Positions 36,228 to 44,497 of a DNA stretch of 64,000 nt are shown one piece after another. The translations under genes were made by a program, and so were the position numbers. The stretch lies in assembly GCF_029392895.1 (NCBI RefSeq), contig NZ_CP114200.1, positions 4,371,001 to 4,435,000 of the forward strand, read 5' to 3'. The notes under the pieces are model-generated. The model ran no database searches, was not told the DNA's origin, and was given only the letters and a program-made list of their open reading frames with translations. This DNA comes from Streptomyces sp. 71268 (GTDB lineage: Bacteria > Actinomycetota > Actinomycetes > Streptomycetales > Streptomycetaceae). Each line of letters opens with the position of its first letter. The first letter of the stretch is position 1.

Positions 36228-36667
36228 CGGGGGAGGGGTGCCCGGGTTGAACGCCGGGTGGCGCGGAGGGTGGCCCGTCCAACGGGTGGGCGGGCCGGCC
36301 GGCGGCCGAGCGGGCGGGCCGCGCCGCGCGTCCGGACGATAACTGGTCGATCAGGAGCGGGTGGTTGGGCGAGTCCGTACGCTGTCGCCGGAGCGGTGAA
36401 CTACGCGCGTCACGTCCAACGGGTTGCGCCTGACATGCCCATGCAAGCAAGCTGGGCCGGACCGTTGCACACGCGTCCCCCCACCGCGTTGTGTCCGCAC
36501 ACCGTGCCGTGCGTGCGACGTCGATGTGTCGTCCGGACGGCGCCGCGGCATCGAGTTCGCCCCGATGCGGCCGGCGGCGGCGGACGGCGCAGCGCGCGAG
36601 CGCGCCCGCGTACGCCCACGTACCGGGCGGGGGATGCCACGACGACCCCGAACCCCGAGGAGTGGCG
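36228..36667. other. Intergenic region, probable promoter, no gene seen
   Basis: About 440 bp before the secreted protein gene. It is slightly less GC-rich (36330-36480). Frames on both strands are Arg-rich or lack ribosome sites. No hairpin with a clear terminator form was found. Confidence 0.4.
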
Positions 36668-37375
36668 TTGCGCCCCCACCCCACCCGCCCGACGGCGACG
36701 ACCGCCGCCACCGCCGTGCTGCTGGCCGCCGGTGCCCTGCTCAGCGCGCCCGGCGCCGCCCAGGCGGCCACGCCGCGTACGACCTCACCCCACGCGTCGA
36801 CCTCCGCCGGGGACGCGGCCCCCGGGCAGGGCGTGGAATGGTTCCAGGCCCGGCACGGCCTGCCCCGGACCGGCACGATCGACCGGGCGACCGCGCGGGC
36901 GCTGGAGCGGGCGTCCGGCGCGGAGCTGCGTCGGACGTTCCGTACGGCCGCCGACCTCGGCCCCGAGGAACTGGCCAACGCGCGGACCGTCGTCGGCGTC
37001 GGCAAGGGCGCGGGCATCCCCGAACAGGGCCAGGTCATCGCGCTGATGACCGCCATGCAGGAGTCGAAGTTCGTCAACTACCTGGTGCCCGTCGACCACG
37101 ACTCGCTGGGCATCTTCCAGCAGCGCCCCAGCACGGGCTGGGGCACGCCGGAGCAGATCACCGACGTGCCCACCTCGTCCAGGTCCTTCTACGGCGTGGC
37201 CCCCTTCGGCAGCAACCCGGGCCTGATCCAGATCGACGGCTGGCAGACGATGCCGCCCGGCGACGTCTGCCAGGCCGTCCAGGTCTCGGCGTTCCCCGAC
37301 CGGTACGCCCAGTGGGAACAGTTCGCCCGCGACCTGCTCGCCCGGGAGAGCCCCACGGTCCCGCCGATCTACTGA
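36668..37375 (+). CDS. Secreted lysozyme-like/peptidoglycan-binding protein
   Basis: A 235-residue protein with a Sec signal peptide (about 1-33, ending APGAAQAA). Then a peptidoglycan-binding-like segment (VEWFQARHGLPRTGTIDRATARAL), and a C-terminal lysozyme-fold domain of the kind seen at the end of Streptomyces cell-wall peptidases: VIALMTAMQESKFVNY (candidate catalytic Glu), DSLGIFQQRPSTGWGTPEQI and VSAFPDRYAQWE. The start is TTG 36668 behind GAGGAG; GTG 36662 is the alternative. It precedes a C39-like peptidase gene by 50 bp on the same strand, so both are probably secreted together. Confidence 0.78.
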   Translation: MRPHPTRPTATTAATAVLLAAGALLSAPGAAQAATPRTTSPHASTSAGDAAPGQGVEWFQARHGLPRTGTIDRATARALERASGAELRRTFRTAADLGPEELANARTVVGVGKGAGIPEQGQVIALMTAMQESKFVNYLVPVDHDSLGIFQQRPSTGWGTPEQITDVPTSSRSFYGVAPFGSNPGLIQIDGWQTMPPGDVCQAVQVSAFPDRYAQWEQFARDLLARESPTVPPIY

Positions 37376-37425
37376 CCCGCGCGTCTTCCTCGTACGCATC
37401 CCCCACACGCACACCAGGAGCCCGC

Positions 37426-38157
37426 ATGCGCAAGAGACTGCTCGCCACGGCCGTCGCCACCGCCGCGACCGGCGCCCTCCTCGCCCCCGCCACGACGGCC
37501 CAGGCCCGCTCGGCACCCCCGCACCCCGTCTCGGCGCTCCACGTGCCCGACGTGCTCGACCACGGTTCGCGGGCCGGTACGGCGGTCGTCAGCGGCCGCA
37601 ACGAGCCGGGCACCCGGCTCACCATCGACGGCGTCCACACGTCGAGCGCGCACACCCTGCCGGTCGACTACCAGGTCCAGGAGACGGGTTACTGGTGCGG
37701 CCCGGCCGCCACCCGCATCGCCCTCTCGGCCCGCGTCGCCGCCCCGAGCCAGGCTGAGCTGGCCGCCCAACTCGGCACGACCGAGGCCGGTACAGACCAC
37801 ATCAGCCAGGTGACGGGCGTCCTGAACGCCAACCTCGGCACGGGCTGGTACGAGACCAAGGAGATGCCGAACGACCCGCCCACGCAGGAACAGAAGGACC
37901 TGCTGTGGAACGACATCGTGCTCGACATCGACAACAACTACCCGCTCGTCACCAACATCGTCGCCCCGCCAGGCAACCAGCCCCCCGGCTACCCGTCGGA
38001 CCAGACGATCTACCACTACTTCACCGTCATCGGCTACGACGACGCCAACCGCACGGTCCTCATCGCCGACCCGGCATCCTTCGGCGGCAACCAGGTGTAC
38101 TGGCTGTCTTTTGACCAACTGGCGAGCCTGGTGCCGCCGAAGGGTTACTCGGCCTGA
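37426..38157 (+). CDS. Secreted C39-like cysteine peptidase
   Basis: A 243-residue protein with a Sec signal peptide (residues 1-27, KRLLATAVATAATGALLAPATTAQA). The papain-like domain carries the catalytic Cys in VQETGYWCGPAATRIALS, His in QTIYHYFTVIGYDD and Asp/Asn region in VLIADPASFGG. This is the peptidase_C39-like pattern common in secreted Streptomyces proteins of unknown substrate. ATG 37426 follows ACCAGGAG. Its last 13 bases overlap the 3' end of the leftward STAND gene. Confidence 0.87.
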   Translation: MRKRLLATAVATAATGALLAPATTAQARSAPPHPVSALHVPDVLDHGSRAGTAVVSGRNEPGTRLTIDGVHTSSAHTLPVDYQVQETGYWCGPAATRIALSARVAAPSQAELAAQLGTTEAGTDHISQVTGVLNANLGTGWYETKEMPNDPPTQEQKDLLWNDIVLDIDNNYPLVTNIVAPPGNQPPGYPSDQTIYHYFTVIGYDDANRTVLIADPASFGGNQVYWLSFDQLASLVPPKGYSA

Positions 38158-41100
38158 GGGAGGGGTTGGGTGGGTGGTGGCTGGGTGGGGTGACCTGGCT
38201 GGGCGAGGTCGGCCGCGATGTCGGCTTGGAGGTAGTCGGCCAGGGACTCCAGGGCGGCTGGTTCCACCATGGCGATCTCGGCCACCATCGCCAGCGGATC
38301 ACTGATCGCCAGTGCCTCGGCGAGCAGGGTCCGTCCCTGGGGCGTTGGGCCGTACCCGGCGGCGACACTGGCCAGGGCCCGTGCCCGCTCGGCCGGGTAG
38401 CCGGTGAGGGAACGGGCGAGGCGGAGCGCGTCTTCGGGTTGGGCGTTCGCGATCAGGGCCGCGACGACAGTGGGGTGCGCACGAGCCGCGAAATCTGGCT
38501 CATCGATGTAGCGAACCGCGTCGAGTGCCTGCGTGATGAGTCGGGTCGCGCCCGCACTGTGCCCGTGTACGGCCATGGAGCGTGCTACCTCCGCCAGGCG
38601 CAGCGCCGTCTCTTCGGGGAAGTGGATAGAGCGTACGAGATCGATGGCCTCCTCGAACCGTTCATCGGCGAGGTGGGCACGGAGCAGGCCATCAGCCGCC
38701 TGGCCGTCATCGTCTCTGAGTTCGACGGCTCGCCGGAGGAGCGGGCTGGCCTCATCGGGCCGGCCCGCCGCAGTCAACCCCTCGGCCACGTTGGCCAGCG
38801 CATCGACCTGCGTATGGCGGTCGGTGACGGTGTGGGCGGTGTCGGCGGCTTTTTCGTACTGCTCGGCCCTGACCAGCACCTCGACCACGGAAGCCAGGGA
38901 CGTTTCTCGATCTCGGTAGGTGGCGGCCCTGTGACTCTGCTCGAGGGCTCGTTGGACCAGGTCGGTTGCGGGTTCCCGCTGGCCGATGGCGAGCCACGCT
39001 GTCGCTGCGGCGGTCAGCGCGTCTACCCGCTGCTGGGCCAGGGCGATGTCGGACGCTTGACGGGCCAGTGATTCCGCCCGTGACCGGCGCCCGGTCGAGA
39101 CTAGATGCTGGGCCACTGTGGCCAGAACCGAGGCGTGTTCGTGCGTGTCATGGCGAATGCGGGCGATGTCGAGCGCTTGCTGGGCGGTCTCTGTCGCGCC
39201 CTGTCGGTCACCCGCGGTGGCGTGCGCGAGAGCCACCCCTGCTAGCGCCTCAGTGCACCACCATGGATCGGCGATGCTGTGGGCGAGTTGGAGGGCGTCG
39301 GCGTAACGCCCCGCGTTGGCCATTATTTGGGCAATGAGGCGGTGTGCGACGGGACGCAGATCGGGATTGGCCGCGGCGTCCGCGGTGGCTACGGCGTCTT
39401 CGTAGCGACCCACCGCCGCCATCACGCGGACGACGGCGATCAGGACCGTCCCGTCGTGTCTCCAGGACGTGTGGTGCGGGTGGATGCGGATCGCTCGCTC
39501 GATCAGCCGGATGGCCTCGTCGTGGTGTCCCGCAAGCGCCAAGTGGGTGGCGACGTGCCCCAGGGCGCGTGCCTGGTGCAAGGGATCGGCCAGGGATTCG
39601 GCGACGGCGAGGGCGCGCTGGGACAACCGGGCGTCGGGGGCTTGTCGTCCCAAGGTGGCCAACGTCGATGCCAGGTCCACCAGCTCCCAGTCCCGCCGTC
39701 CCGGGTTGCTGACGGCGTTGCTCTGCTCAACGACCTGCTCGACGAGGACGGCGGCGGTGTCTTTCCGCCCAACGGCGTACAGCCCCTGAATCAGGTGGTC
39801 CGTCAGGCGAGCCCGTACCGCTGGGTCGGCTACCGCACGCATCACCTCATCCGCCTCCTGAACGAGATCGCTCGCCACATCCGACGGTCCGTCCGTGGCC
39901 AACGCCACGGCTACACCCACGAGCGCCTTCACCCGTGTGTCGGGTTCGCCGATGCTCTGGGCAGTGGCGATCACCTGCGCGACGACATCCGTGTCAGCAC
40001 CCGCCTTCGCCGCGATACCGGCGAGCAGTGTGGGCAGCTCGCTCTCCTCTTTCCGGTGCCTCGCCGCAGCCAACGCCCGTCGGACCTGCCCCGACTTGGC
40101 CCACGCCAGGATCACGCCGCCCGGAACACTCGTCGCCTTCTCCCACACCCGGTCCCGCCGATAGGCCAACCGCACACACGCCGCCACATCCGGGTCCTCC
40201 ACCGCCCGATGCAACCTCACCGCATCCGCGATCTCCGTCAGGGCCTGGCTGTCGGTCCCGGTCGTCTGCCACAGCCGCTCGTGCCGCGCCTGGTCGAGGG
40301 CCAGGGCCTCAAGCCGCCCGGTATCCCGCGTCTCACGCAACAACTGCGGATACCCCGCCAGCGCGTACTCCGAAGTCTCCGGCGGCCACCCCGCCTCCCG
40401 CGCCGTCGCCACGTACGCGTGCACCCGCGCACGCTGCTCGGCCAACGCCGCCGGCCCGAGGATGTCGCGGGCTCCGTCCGACAGTTCCTGATGGGCGAAC
40501 GAGTACAGGGACAGGGGCCGGCCGTCGGCGTCGGTGGCCCACTGGGCGGGGCGGCGTTGGAAGGAGCGGCCGATGACGCCGCTGAGGGCGAGTTCGACGC
40601 GGCGTCGCGAGTCGCCCGTCAGCTCGGCCAGGTCGGCGGCGCTCAGACCGCCACCGGCCGCCGCCGTCAGGGCCACCAACTCCCGCCCGAGGCCGCCCGC
40701 GTCCAGCATCGCTTCGAGGCTGCGCTCGGCGTCCTCGCGCATCGCCAGGGCCACCGGCGAGGTGGCCAGCGGGTGGTCGATGCCCGGGTCCCGCAGGGGG
40801 TGGCCGCGGGGGACGTCGCTGGGGACCGGCGGGTTGGGCCGGCCGGCGACGATGATCCGCAGTCCCGGCGGCGGGGTGCGGGGGAGCAGGGCGGCGATGC
40901 TGTGGCCGCTGCTGCCGGTGCGTACGCCGGTGTCCTCGTCGAGCCCGTCCACGACCAGCACGACCCGCCGCCCGGCCGCGCGCGCCTGCGCCGCCGCGCG
41001 CTCCAGTCCGTCCAGGAACGCGCCCTGGGTCGCGCTCTCGACGTCGCCCTCGCGCAGGTACTCCCGCAGTTGCTCGCCGAGCGCGTCGAGGAAGGCCGTA

Positions 41101-41546
41101 CGGTCCGCGCGGCCGGCCATCCGCGCGGTGATGAAGAAGGCCAACACGTCGACGCTGTCGGGCGGGTTCAGTACGAACTCCGCCATCAGCGCCGTCTTCC
41201 CCGTCCACGCGGGCGCCAGCCACCGCCAGTACCCGCCCGCCTCGCCCTCGGGCGCCGTAGCGAACGCGACCATGGCGGCCAGCTCGTCCGCGCGGCCCTC
41301 GAACCGGGGGGCCCGCATCTCGCGCACTTCCAGCAGATAGCCCGAACGGTGCCGCCCCCGGGGCCGCGCGCCGACCAACACGTCACCCTGTACGACCACG
41401 TGGTTGCGGTCGCCGGACAGCGCGATGCCCAGATCACCCGCCGCCGCGACCGACCGCCTTCCCCCGGCCACGGCGGAGCGCACATCGGGCGTCGGGTCGG
41501 GGCCCCGCTCCACCTGGGAACGCGAACCGTCAGCGCCCTCGGTCAT
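38145..41546 (-). CDS. STAND-type ATPase with C-terminal TPR repeats
   Basis: A 1133-residue signalling ATPase. A short N-terminal region with a GDLGIALSGDRNHVVVQGDV strand precedes the NTPase: Walker A APAWTGKT (111-118), Walker B RVVLVVDGLDED (about 194-205) and a sensor-like RIIVAGRPNPP. From about residue 470 to the end are helical repeats of TPR kind, with recurring LADPLHQARALGHVATHLALAGHHDEAI-like units, for about 650 residues. STAND proteins use such repeats as sensor and oligomerise on ATP binding; many act in immunity or development. No effector domain (nuclease, protease, TIR) is visible at the N-terminus. ATG 41546 follows GAGGGGGCGGG. Third gene of a leftward unit. Confidence 0.87.
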   Translation of the reverse strand: MTEGADGSRSQVERGPDPTPDVRSAVAGGRRSVAAAGDLGIALSGDRNHVVVQGDVLVGARPRGRHRSGYLLEVREMRAPRFEGRADELAAMVAFATAPEGEAGGYWRWLAPAWTGKTALMAEFVLNPPDSVDVLAFFITARMAGRADRTAFLDALGEQLREYLREGDVESATQGAFLDGLERAAAQARAAGRRVVLVVDGLDEDTGVRTGSSGHSIAALLPRTPPPGLRIIVAGRPNPPVPSDVPRGHPLRDPGIDHPLATSPVALAMREDAERSLEAMLDAGGLGRELVALTAAAGGGLSAADLAELTGDSRRRVELALSGVIGRSFQRRPAQWATDADGRPLSLYSFAHQELSDGARDILGPAALAEQRARVHAYVATAREAGWPPETSEYALAGYPQLLRETRDTGRLEALALDQARHERLWQTTGTDSQALTEIADAVRLHRAVEDPDVAACVRLAYRRDRVWEKATSVPGGVILAWAKSGQVRRALAAARHRKEESELPTLLAGIAAKAGADTDVVAQVIATAQSIGEPDTRVKALVGVAVALATDGPSDVASDLVQEADEVMRAVADPAVRARLTDHLIQGLYAVGRKDTAAVLVEQVVEQSNAVSNPGRRDWELVDLASTLATLGRQAPDARLSQRALAVAESLADPLHQARALGHVATHLALAGHHDEAIRLIERAIRIHPHHTSWRHDGTVLIAVVRVMAAVGRYEDAVATADAAANPDLRPVAHRLIAQIMANAGRYADALQLAHSIADPWWCTEALAGVALAHATAGDRQGATETAQQALDIARIRHDTHEHASVLATVAQHLVSTGRRSRAESLARQASDIALAQQRVDALTAAATAWLAIGQREPATDLVQRALEQSHRAATYRDRETSLASVVEVLVRAEQYEKAADTAHTVTDRHTQVDALANVAEGLTAAGRPDEASPLLRRAVELRDDDGQAADGLLRAHLADERFEEAIDLVRSIHFPEETALRLAEVARSMAVHGHSAGATRLITQALDAVRYIDEPDFAARAHPTVVAALIANAQPEDALRLARSLTGYPAERARALASVAAGYGPTPQGRTLLAEALAISDPLAMVAEIAMVEPAALESLADYLQADIAADLAQPGHPTQPPPTQPLPQAE

Positions 41547-41718
41547 CGCCCGCCCCCTCGTACGGCAACTCAGCGGTCTCCGCACGAACTTAACGCCCGG
41601 CACCCGGGCACACCGCCTCCCCGCGCCCCGCCGTACCGCGACGCGGCGCCGGCACGGGAACTCGCGCGCCGGAAAACGGGAATGGGACGAGGGGACGAGA
41701 GGGCGAGGGGGCGAGGAA

Positions 41719-42072
41719 CTACTGGACCAGTCGCAGCACCTTGTCATCGGCTCCGTCGACGTCCAGTTCGCGCATTCCGATGTTCATCGAGGGGCTGCTC
41801 GCCACGTCGGGGCACCAGTCGAACACGGAATGCGGCACGTTCTCCGGGAACGGGCCGCTCCATCTCCTGCCGTCGACCGCGAAGGCGAACCAGTACCAGT
41901 AACGGTTCACGTCGGCGAGGTCCCCGCCGTACGCGATCTTCGAGCCGCCGGGGTCGATCACCCACCAGCCCGTTCTACGCCACGGTTCGGGCCGGCAGCC
42001 GTTGTCGAGGCGTTCGATCATGACATTGATCTTGGCGGAGTAGCCGTTGATGAATTTCAGCACCTCACTCAC
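41719..42072 (-). CDS. DUF1036-like protein (117 aa)
   Basis: The pattern GWWVIDPGGSKIAYGGDL...VNRYWYWFAFAVDGRRWSG resembles DUF1036 domains (GWW-x-I-x-PG followed by aromatic strands and W-x-G), usually found in small exported or cytosolic proteins of unknown role; there is no signal peptide here. Start GTG 42072 lies 3 bp after the stop of the 79-residue gene. The STAND gene begins 172 bp downstream. Very aromatic for its size, so it probably has a compact beta fold. Partner role to the ATPase is inference. Confidence 0.72.
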   Translation of the reverse strand: MSEVLKFINGYSAKINVMIERLDNGCRPEPWRRTGWWVIDPGGSKIAYGGDLADVNRYWYWFAFAVDGRRWSGPFPENVPHSVFDWCPDVASSPSMNIGMRELDVDGADDKVLRLVQ

Positions 42073-42075
42073 CCC

Positions 42076-42315
42076 TCAGCTTCCGCTGGCCCGAGGCTGG
42101 CGACGCACGGCCGGGCCACGGTTGGAGCTGCGCGCCGCCGGTTCGGCGGCTGCCTCGGCGTGGCCGGAACGCACCTCCGAGACGCCGTCGGGCGAATCGG
42201 TGGCCTCGGGCGCCGGCGCGGTCTCCGCCGACCGCGCCACCGCCGCCGCGAGCTGTTCGGGGTCCACGTCCGTGGTGGGATCTACCGGGTATTCATTCGC
42301 GGAACGGTGATTCAT
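42076..42315 (-). CDS. Small disordered protein (79 aa)
   Basis: A polar, Ala/Pro/Glu-rich protein (DPEQLAAAVARSAETAPAPEATDSPDG) with a basic C-terminus (AARSSNRGPAVRRQPRASGS). ATG 42315 follows AAGGAGAGCGG, a strong ribosome site. First gene of the leftward unit with the DUF1036-like protein and the STAND ATPase. No homologue is recognised. It could be a regulator, a trigger peptide or simply a linker protein; nothing in the sequence decides this. Confidence 0.65.
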   Translation of the reverse strand: MNHRSANEYPVDPTTDVDPEQLAAAVARSAETAPAPEATDSPDGVSEVRSGHAEAAAEPAARSSNRGPAVRRQPRASGS

Positions 42316-42364
42316 GAGTCCGCTCTCCTTCCGGGGCGCACGCCGCCCCCGAATTCAGCGGCCC

Positions 42365-42445
42365 CGCAGTCAGATTAGTGACTCGTGGAGAATTGTGCTA
42401 TGGCTGCAAATGACGCGGGAAATAGTTAACTTCGTACGTTTTCCA
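42365..42445 (-). promoter_or_regulatory. AT-rich promoter region of the STAND unit
   Basis: The 81 bp from 42365 drop to about 45% GC within DNA of about 73%. TAATCT (minus strand, near 42374) could be the -10, with no good -35 at the standard distance. No other AT-rich stretch occurs within several kb, so this is the likely control region of the three-gene unit. Confidence 0.5.
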
Positions 42446-42506
42446 CGCGTCGTCGCGCACGCCGGGCCACGCCCAGCGCGCGATTCCTGTTCCGCGTGGT
42501 GCCGTG

Positions 42507-42543
42507 CCCGCCGTGCCGACGCGCGAGGCGTCGGCACGGCGGG
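42507..42543 (-). terminator. Hairpin terminator of the methyltransferase-GNAT gene
   Basis: A perfect 16-bp stem CCCGCCGTGCCGACGC (42507-42522) with its complement (42528-42543) and a 5-nt loop. It begins 10 bp after the stop codon of the leftward gene. Confidence 0.85.
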
Positions 42544-42552
42544 TGGTCGGGA

Positions 42553-43965
42553 TCAGACGCCGAAGGCGGCGGGGTACTCGATGGTGCCGGCGGGGATCGG
42601 GTGGGCGGGGTCGAGGGCGAGGGCCATCATGGCCTCGTCCGGGACCTCGAAGGGCGCGCGGATGCCGAACCGCGAGGCCGGGGTGAAGCCGAAGCGCGGG
42701 TAGTACTCGGGGTGCCCGAGCACGAGTACCAGGCCCTCGCCGCGCGCGTGGGCCGCGTCAAGCCCCGCCCGGATGGCGGCCGAGCCGGCGCCGGTGCGCT
42801 GGGCGGACGGCAGGACGGCACACGGGCCCAGGGTGAGCGCGGGCGCGCCGTCGACGTGGCAGCGGGTGAGCAGGGCGTGCGCGACGGGGGTGCCGTCGGG
42901 CGCCTCGGCGAGCAGGGACAGCCCGTCGATCCACGCCGCCGGGTCGGCGCGCAGCGCGTCGACGATGCCGGCTTCCAGGTCGGTGGGGAAGGCGGCCGTG
43001 TTGATCTCGCGGATGGCGTCGACGTCGGCGGCGGTCTCGGGGCGCGTGGTCCAGGAGGTGGTCATGGTCTTCCGGTTCGTGAGGAGGTGGGCGTCGGTCG
43101 CGGTCGCGATCATCGACGCGGCCGTGGTGTCGGGGGCGGTACCGGGGTGGGTACCGGCCTCGGGGGTGGCGCCGTGAGCGGCGTCCGGGGCGGTGTCGTC
43201 GGGGTGTAGGACGTACCCCGCGTAGTCGTAGTCGCTGCCGTGGTGACGCCGCAGGGTGATCTCCGCGCGCGCCGCGGCCAGCGCCCGTCCCATCCCCGGG
43301 TGGGCCGGATCGGCCGGGTCGGCCCGGGCGATCCGCTCGCTGAGCGGCGTGTAGTACTCGTTCCACCAGTCGCTCTCCGGCAGCGGCCAGTGGGCGTCCA
43401 CCCAGTAGCCGGCGGCGCGGGCGGCGTCGGCGTTCGCGGCGCTGGTACGCAGCGGGTAGACGGGGTCCCAGAAGGCCCGGGCCGGGGCCGACGGGTTGCT
43501 GGTGGTCCATTCGATCTCGGTGACGACCAGGACGCCGCCGGGCGCGAGCAGTCGGCGCCAGGAGCGCAGGGCGGTCTCGAAGCCGACGTTGTAGACCGCG
43601 CCCTCCGACCAGATCACGTCGAAGCTGTGATCGGGGAAGGGCAACCGGTCCATCGAGCGGTTGAGCACCGTGATCCGCTCACCCAGGCCACGGCTCGCCG
43701 CGGTGGCGGCGAGTTCGTCCAGGAAGGGCTGGTGCACGTCGACCGCGGTCACCCGCGCGCCGGCCTCCTCGGCCAGCAGCAGCGCGCCCCGGCCGGGCCC
43801 GCAACCGGCGTCGAGCACCCGGGGCCGGGGCCCGGGCAGCGGCCCCGCCAACTCCAGCAGGCGCCGGGTGGTGGCGTCCGAGCCGGGCCCCTGCCGGGGC
43901 AACCCACGGTGGAGCGCGAAGAGCGCCTCGGTCACCGGATCGGAGCCGTCGGGACGGTCCGCCAC
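42553..43965 (-). CDS. SAM methyltransferase fused to GNAT acetyltransferase
   Basis: One open frame, about 470 residues from GTG 43965. The first half is a class I methyltransferase: VTEALFALHRGLPRQGPGSD, motif I VLDAGCGPGRGALLL, ARVTAVDVHQPFLDELA, PDHSFDVIWSEGAVYN and LLAPGGVLVVTEIEW. After a linker (about 45 residues) comes a GNAT domain, TRPETAADVDAIREINTAAF to GLVLVLGHPEYYPRFGFTPASRFGI. The GNAT part has its own ATG at 43065 with CGGAAGACC ahead, so it may also be made alone. The N-terminus is uncertain: TTG 44106 (behind AAGGG) and GTG 44166 are alternatives that add a Ser/Pro-rich region with poor codon bias. Confidence 0.75.
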   Translation of the reverse strand: MADRPDGSDPVTEALFALHRGLPRQGPGSDATTRRLLELAGPLPGPRPRVLDAGCGPGRGALLLAEEAGARVTAVDVHQPFLDELAATAASRGLGERITVLNRSMDRLPFPDHSFDVIWSEGAVYNVGFETALRSWRRLLAPGGVLVVTEIEWTTSNPSAPARAFWDPVYPLRTSAANADAARAAGYWVDAHWPLPESDWWNEYYTPLSERIARADPADPAHPGMGRALAAARAEITLRRHHGSDYDYAGYVLHPDDTAPDAAHGATPEAGTHPGTAPDTTAASMIATATDAHLLTNRKTMTTSWTTRPETAADVDAIREINTAAFPTDLEAGIVDALRADPAAWIDGLSLLAEAPDGTPVAHALLTRCHVDGAPALTLGPCAVLPSAQRTGAGSAAIRAGLDAAHARGEGLVLVLGHPEYYPRFGFTPASRFGIRAPFEVPDEAMMALALDPAHPIPAGTIEYPAAFGV

Positions 43966-44497
43966 CTCCGCCGCGTCCCGCGCACGGGGGCGCGGCGAGG
44001 GAGGTGACGGCGGCTGCGGCGACGACGGCGAGGCCGACCGCGTCGAGGAGGGTACGGGTGAAGAGGGTGGAGACGAAGAGGGTTGTTCCGAAAAAGGTTG
44101 AGGCAACGTAGTGACCCTTGAACGGGGACCCCGATGCACGCGAACCGTCCGCCACCCGCGAGCCACAGGCCGAAGGCGCGTGGGCGGGAGGGAGAAACGT
44201 CAGGTCAGACCGGGGCCCGGGACGTGAGGTTGGTCCGGCGGGCACTGCACACGGCAGCAGCCTCTACGGCGGCCATCGACTCACCTCCCCCTCTCGTCCC
44301 GCAGCCGACTCGGTGGTCGCTGCGCAGCCAAACGTAACGCGGTCGAACGTAGCACGCCCGCCCCGACGCCACCCACCCAAAACCAGCCACCCACCCATCC
44401 CCGCTCCACCCACCCGTACGCCACTCACGCCGTAAGCCACCCACCCGCACCGCGCCCGCGCCCGCTCGCTCCGGGCCGGCGTGACAACCTGACTCGC
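43966..44497. other. Region with conflicting frames before the methyltransferase, then divergent promoters
   Basis: Between 43990 and 44110 the minus strand reads a hydrophobic peptide in a frame other than the methyltransferase one, with high third-position GC (see findings). From 44110 to 44497 there is no supported gene; 44330-44440 is C/A-rich. The promoters of the methyltransferase and of the cyclodeaminase-like gene must be here. Confidence 0.4.

Noticed and set aside
39279..42023. A rightward open frame of over 900 codons opposite the STAND ATPase
   Set aside because: Antisense shadow with no domain; it also runs across the DUF1036-like gene.
42076..42315. The 79-residue protein as a RiPP precursor
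   Set aside because: No Cys-, Ser/Thr- or Trp-rich core, no leader cleavage motif and no modifying enzyme nearby.
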